From JADFSZ01 sp022560555 [NCBI: PVC group bacterium] (GTDB lineage Bacteria; GCA-001730085; JADFSZ01), in assembly GCA_022560555.1 (NCBI GenBank), contig JADFSZ010000080.1:1-7837 (forward strand): a stretch of DNA of 7,837 nt, written 5' to 3'. Below the pieces are notes generated by a model. That model was not told the DNA's origin. It did not search any database and was given only the letters and a program-made list of their open reading frames with translations. A program made the translations under genes and the position numbers. The first letter of the stretch is position 1; each line of letters opens with the position of its first letter. Shown here piece by piece: positions 5,974 to 7,837 of this stretch.

Positions 5974-6771
5974 TTACAGAGATTTTCTCTTTTTCAAGAA
6001 ACCAACCAGACCTGCGCCCAAAAGCACAAGACTCGCCGGTTCAGGAACGGGTGCTGTTCCTGTCAAAGGATCTTGACTAGTGAAATCCCATATATCACCG
6101 CCATCTATAAAAATACTCGACGTTAATCCAAACTGAGCCCCTGTGATAGGGTTCGTGAACCAGTCGATACCGGTATTATTCGTAGTGAACACGAAAGTGG
6201 CCGCTGCGGTAATATCGCTGTTCGGACCTGTACCATCGGCTCCAAGCGGATTCGTACCCGAAATTGGATCCTTTACTGTCGTTTCATAGAACAGTGATTC
6301 AAGTTCGGCCAAAAGTGTAGCACCGACGTTACCGTCACCAAATGATGCCTCCGCAGCCGCAAGCGATGAATTGTCGATATCGCTTGTATCCAACCACATG
6401 TCCAACACGGCATCCCAAGAGGCAACTCCACCTCCCACAACACTATCCAACGTTAACGTGAATTCACCATCGATAAATTCACCGGTAGAGAATCCTGATA
6501 CCCACCAACTTGTATCAAGGGCTCCAGTAATAACCACAACACCGCCGATAATTTCGGCAGGCGCTCTTTGAATCGTGGTCACCTTATAGAAACCTTTGAT
6601 TTCATCAGGAACTCCGGATGTAAACCCAGTTTGATCAGGGATGTATTCCCAGTTAGTGTACTTGAAAAAGTACTGATAGCCTTGTTCAAGCTGAAACGAA
6701 ACAGCGTGAGCTGTTCCTGCTACAGACAGAACACAGATAGCTAACAAAATAGCAAATAAGTTTTTTTTCAT
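5974..6771 (-). CDS. PEP-CTERM sorting domain protein, function unknown
   Basis: The 265-residue exported protein has a clear Sec signal peptide (residues 1-23, KK then a hydrophobic core, AHA cleavage site). It ends in a PEP-CTERM sorting signal: VPEPA (242-246), a hydrophobic helix LVLLGAGLVGFL and basic KKRK (260-263). Proteins with this tail are recognised by exosortase (EpsH/XrtA-type), and such systems are linked to exopolysaccharide or biofilm matrix. The mature region is acidic, poor in lysine and cysteine-free, with Gly/Asp/Thr-rich beta-type sequence and three D/N-P-[IL]-[ST]-G-[TA] motifs (168-173, 207-212, 234-239). No enzymatic motif is recognised. The start at 6771 is chosen over an upstream ATG at 6855 because it has a strong AGGAGGT 6 nt upstream and begins the signal peptide directly. 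A sigma-54 promoter motif lies between the two candidate starts. No exosortase gene is in the window. Confidence 0.93.
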   Translation of the reverse strand: MKKNLFAILLAICVLSVAGTAHAVSFQLEQGYQYFFKYTNWEYIPDQTGFTSGVPDEIKGFYKVTTIQRAPAEIIGGVVVITGALDTSWWVSGFSTGEFIDGEFTLTLDSVVGGGVASWDAVLDMWLDTSDIDNSSLAAAEASFGDGNVGATLLAELESLFYETTVKDPISGTNPLGADGTGPNSDITAAATFVFTTNNTGIDWFTNPITGAQFGLTSSIFIDGGDIWDFTSQDPLTGTAPVPEPASLVLLGAGLVGFLKKRKSL

Positions 6772-6777
6772 TGTTAC

Positions 6778-6784
6778 ACCTCCT
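6778..6784 (-). promoter_or_regulatory. Strong Shine-Dalgarno of the PEP-CTERM gene
   Basis: AGGAGGT on the minus strand is perfectly complementary to the 16S rRNA 3' end and lies 6 nt upstream of the ATG at 6771. It decides that start against the upstream in-frame ATG at 6855 and suggests high translation. Confidence 0.9.
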
Positions 6785-6827
6785 TTCCCTATAATCTCGT
6801 TTTTTCTTATCATTTGGGAGATGGAAG

Positions 6828-6843
6828 AGCAATCGTGATGCCA
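6828..6843 (-). promoter_or_regulatory. Sigma-54 (RpoN) -24/-12 promoter for the PEP-CTERM gene
   Basis: The minus strand reads TTGGCATCACGATTGCT, matching the YTGGCACG-N4-TTGCW consensus. The invariant GG (6842-6841) and GC (6830-6829) are exactly 12 nt apart. Transcription would start near 6817, giving a leader of about 45 nt that contains the strong Shine-Dalgarno at 6778-6784. The promoter needs an AAA+ activator. PEP-CTERM systems are commonly accompanied by the PrsK/PrsR two-component pair, whose regulator is of the sigma-54-dependent class. Confidence 0.8.
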
Positions 6844-7136
6844 AAAACGACACAATTTGTAAACAGTTAATAAATATAAAGTTATGGATAATATGTTCCC
6901 CTTGCATTTCTACTAAAACTGCCTGCCTTTGTTGATTAGAGCAAACAGAACAATTACCTCTACGAAGATTCAGTTTTGTAATCGATGTAACTATTTTATT
7001 ATTAGTATTTTATGGAAAATACGGGACGGAATTTGTGAATGTTGAAGGAATACGACATGTTTGTCGATCTCAACGTATATATATAGACAAGATCTAAGTC
7101 AAATTAAGATAAGGCTATATGGGAACCAATCTCAAG
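6844..7136. other. AT-rich non-coding region upstream of the PEP-CTERM promoter
   Basis: About 290 nt contain no credible gene. It holds a TGTCG half-site on the minus strand (6848-6852), the inverted repeat CGACA-TGTT-TGTCG (7053-7066) and an alternating (TA)5 tract (7076-7085). No convincing intrinsic terminator for the HAD gene is visible between 7081 and 7136. The length and AT-richness are typical of the upstream control region of a sigma-54 promoter, where activator binding and DNA bending occur. Confidence 0.6.
7053..7066. promoter_or_regulatory. Inverted repeat CGACA-N4-TGTCG, candidate activator site
   Basis: A perfect 5-bp inverted repeat with a 4-nt centre lies about 235-245 nt upstream of the predicted sigma-54 transcription start. 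A lone TGTCG half-site recurs on the minus strand at 6852-6848, just upstream of the -24 element. Dyads at such distances are typical of enhancer sites for sigma-54 activators, but the assignment to a particular regulator is inference. Confidence 0.35.
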
Positions 7137-7802
7137 CTATGCTGGACGCGGGGGCCGTTTTTGAAGATCATGGATCAAGCTTTCTGCTTCAGGCAAAGTA
7201 TCTTTGATCCAATCCGCTTCCACAAGATAGCGCCCCGGAAGACTGGTCGTGAGCGCGATACAAGACAAGCCCGCCTGCTTCGCGGATCGGATTCCGTACG
7301 GGGCATTTTCAATAACAAGAATCTCACGAGCCGGCAAGTCTAAGGCTTTCACAGCTTTCTGATAAGGCTCCGGATGCGGCTTTCCAAAGGATACATCCGT
7401 TCCTGTAACGATAACGTGAAAATATTTCCGGAATGTTTTGGGAAGTAATTTTTCGACTTCCGGGCGGGACGTTCCTGTCACCAAGCCCAGCAACAGGCCT
7501 TTTTGAAAAAATCGGGTCACACAATTTTCGGCATGAGGAAAGAAATCCGCGGGGGAAAGGCCTTTAAATATTTTCTCTTTGGCGGACAAGAGTTTTCGGA
7601 TATTTTCAGGGCTTGAGGATTGATGATTTTTTTCTAATATTTCCTTTGCGGTAATTTGGCCTTGTTCTCCTTCGCGTTTATAAATATCCAGTTTAGAAAC
7701 AGTGATATTGTTTTGTCTGAACGCTTCCGCCCACGATTCAAAGTGAGACGGCATGCTGTCCATAATCACACCGTCCATATCTAAGATGACTCCACGAACC
7801 AT
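7137..7802 (-). CDS. HAD-superfamily hydrolase (subfamily IA; phosphatase or beta-phosphoglucomutase-like)
   Basis: The 221-residue cytoplasmic enzyme is likely to act on a phosphorylated sugar or other small metabolite. HAD motif I is DMDGVIMDS (8-16) with nucleophile Asp8 and acid/base Asp10. Motif II is VTGTS (108-112, Thr109), motif III the lysine of GKPHPEPY (Lys141), and motif IV is VIENAPYGI (163-171). Motif IV has Glu-Asn (165-166) rather than the commoner Glu-Asp or Asp-Asp. The region between motifs I and II is a helical C1 cap (about 17-85) containing the REGE segment and His20 seen in beta-phosphoglucomutase-like proteins. The exact substrate cannot be read from sequence. The ATG at 7802 fits the family start; the only purine-rich site, GGAG (7818-7815), is rather far upstream, and the frame stays open to the window edge, so a start further out is not excluded. 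Confidence 0.88.
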   Translation of the reverse strand: MVRGVILDMDGVIMDSMPSHFESWAEAFRQNNITVSKLDIYKREGEQGQITAKEILEKNHQSSSPENIRKLLSAKEKIFKGLSPADFFPHAENCVTRFFQKGLLLGLVTGTSRPEVEKLLPKTFRKYFHVIVTGTDVSFGKPHPEPYQKAVKALDLPAREILVIENAPYGIRSAKQAGLSCIALTTSLPGRYLVEADWIKDTLPEAESLIHDLQKRPPRPA

Positions 7803-7803
7803 C

Positions 7804-7836
7804 TTAGGAATCGTCTCCGCGATGATGAACGGTACC
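7804..7836 (-). CDS. Possible 3' end of an upstream gene (partial)
   Basis: One minus-strand frame reads GTVHHRGDDS and ends in TAA (7806-7804), leaving one nucleotide before the HAD ATG. Such tight spacing would fit an operon whose upstream gene lies beyond the window. Only ten codons are visible, all three frames are nearly open over this short distance, and the product is not recognisable, so this is tentative. Confidence 0.2.
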   Translation of the reverse strand, partial: GTVHHRGDDS

Positions 7837-7837
7837 G

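Noticed and set aside
6772-6855. Upstream in-frame start extending the PEP-CTERM protein by 28 residues
   Set aside because: The extension has no signal-peptide character, would place the signal peptide internally, and overlaps the sigma-54 motif. The ATG at 6771 has a perfect Shine-Dalgarno.

Overview
The window looks like a chromosomal segment of a Gram-negative, environmental (probably uncultured) bacterium. Two things point that way: a PEP-CTERM (exosortase-sorted) exported protein that appears to be driven by a sigma-54 promoter, and signal-peptide proteins of Gram-negative type. Candidatus Omnitrophota or a neighbouring PVC/deltaproteobacterial-type lineage would fit the gene style. That placement is an impression from protein style, not a computed result.

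Layout on the minus strand, in transcription order. At the right edge (7802-7137) is a HAD-family phosphatase/phosphomutase. A 365-nt non-coding stretch follows, carrying a textbook -24/-12 promoter motif. Next is the PEP-CTERM protein (6771-5974), ended by a strong intrinsic terminator. The plus-strand gene rpmB (ribosomal protein L28, 5529-5735) converges on that terminator and is divergent from a compact minus-strand cluster: recG (5303-3240), a mannose-1-phosphate guanylyltransferase (3170-2070), ruvX (2073-1657) and a TPR/HExxH-peptidase protein (1652-258). manC and ruvX overlap by 4 nt (ATGA) and ruvX is 4 nt from the TPR gene, so those three are very likely co-transcribed. recG is probably in the same unit, with a 69-nt gap. 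A tRNA-Arg(CCG) on the same strand closes the left edge.

Functionally the cluster mixes DNA repair/recombination (RecG fork reversal; RuvX, a YqgF/RNase H-fold nuclease) with sugar-nucleotide supply (GDP-mannose) and an exported TPR metallopeptidase-like protein. GDP-mannose feeds exopolysaccharide, and PEP-CTERM/exosortase systems are generally linked to exopolysaccharide. A functional connection between manC and the PEP-CTERM gene is therefore plausible but is only inference.

The most interesting non-coding signals are: (1) a near-perfect sigma-54 promoter just upstream of the PEP-CTERM gene, with a distal CGACA/TGTCG inverted repeat that could be an activator site; (2) a 17-nt tandem repeat between rpmB and recG whose last, degenerate copy contains the recG ribosome binding site; (3) two degenerate heptanucleotide repeat tracts flanking the spacer between the tRNA and the TPR gene. 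No CRISPR array, insertion sequence or prophage gene was seen.
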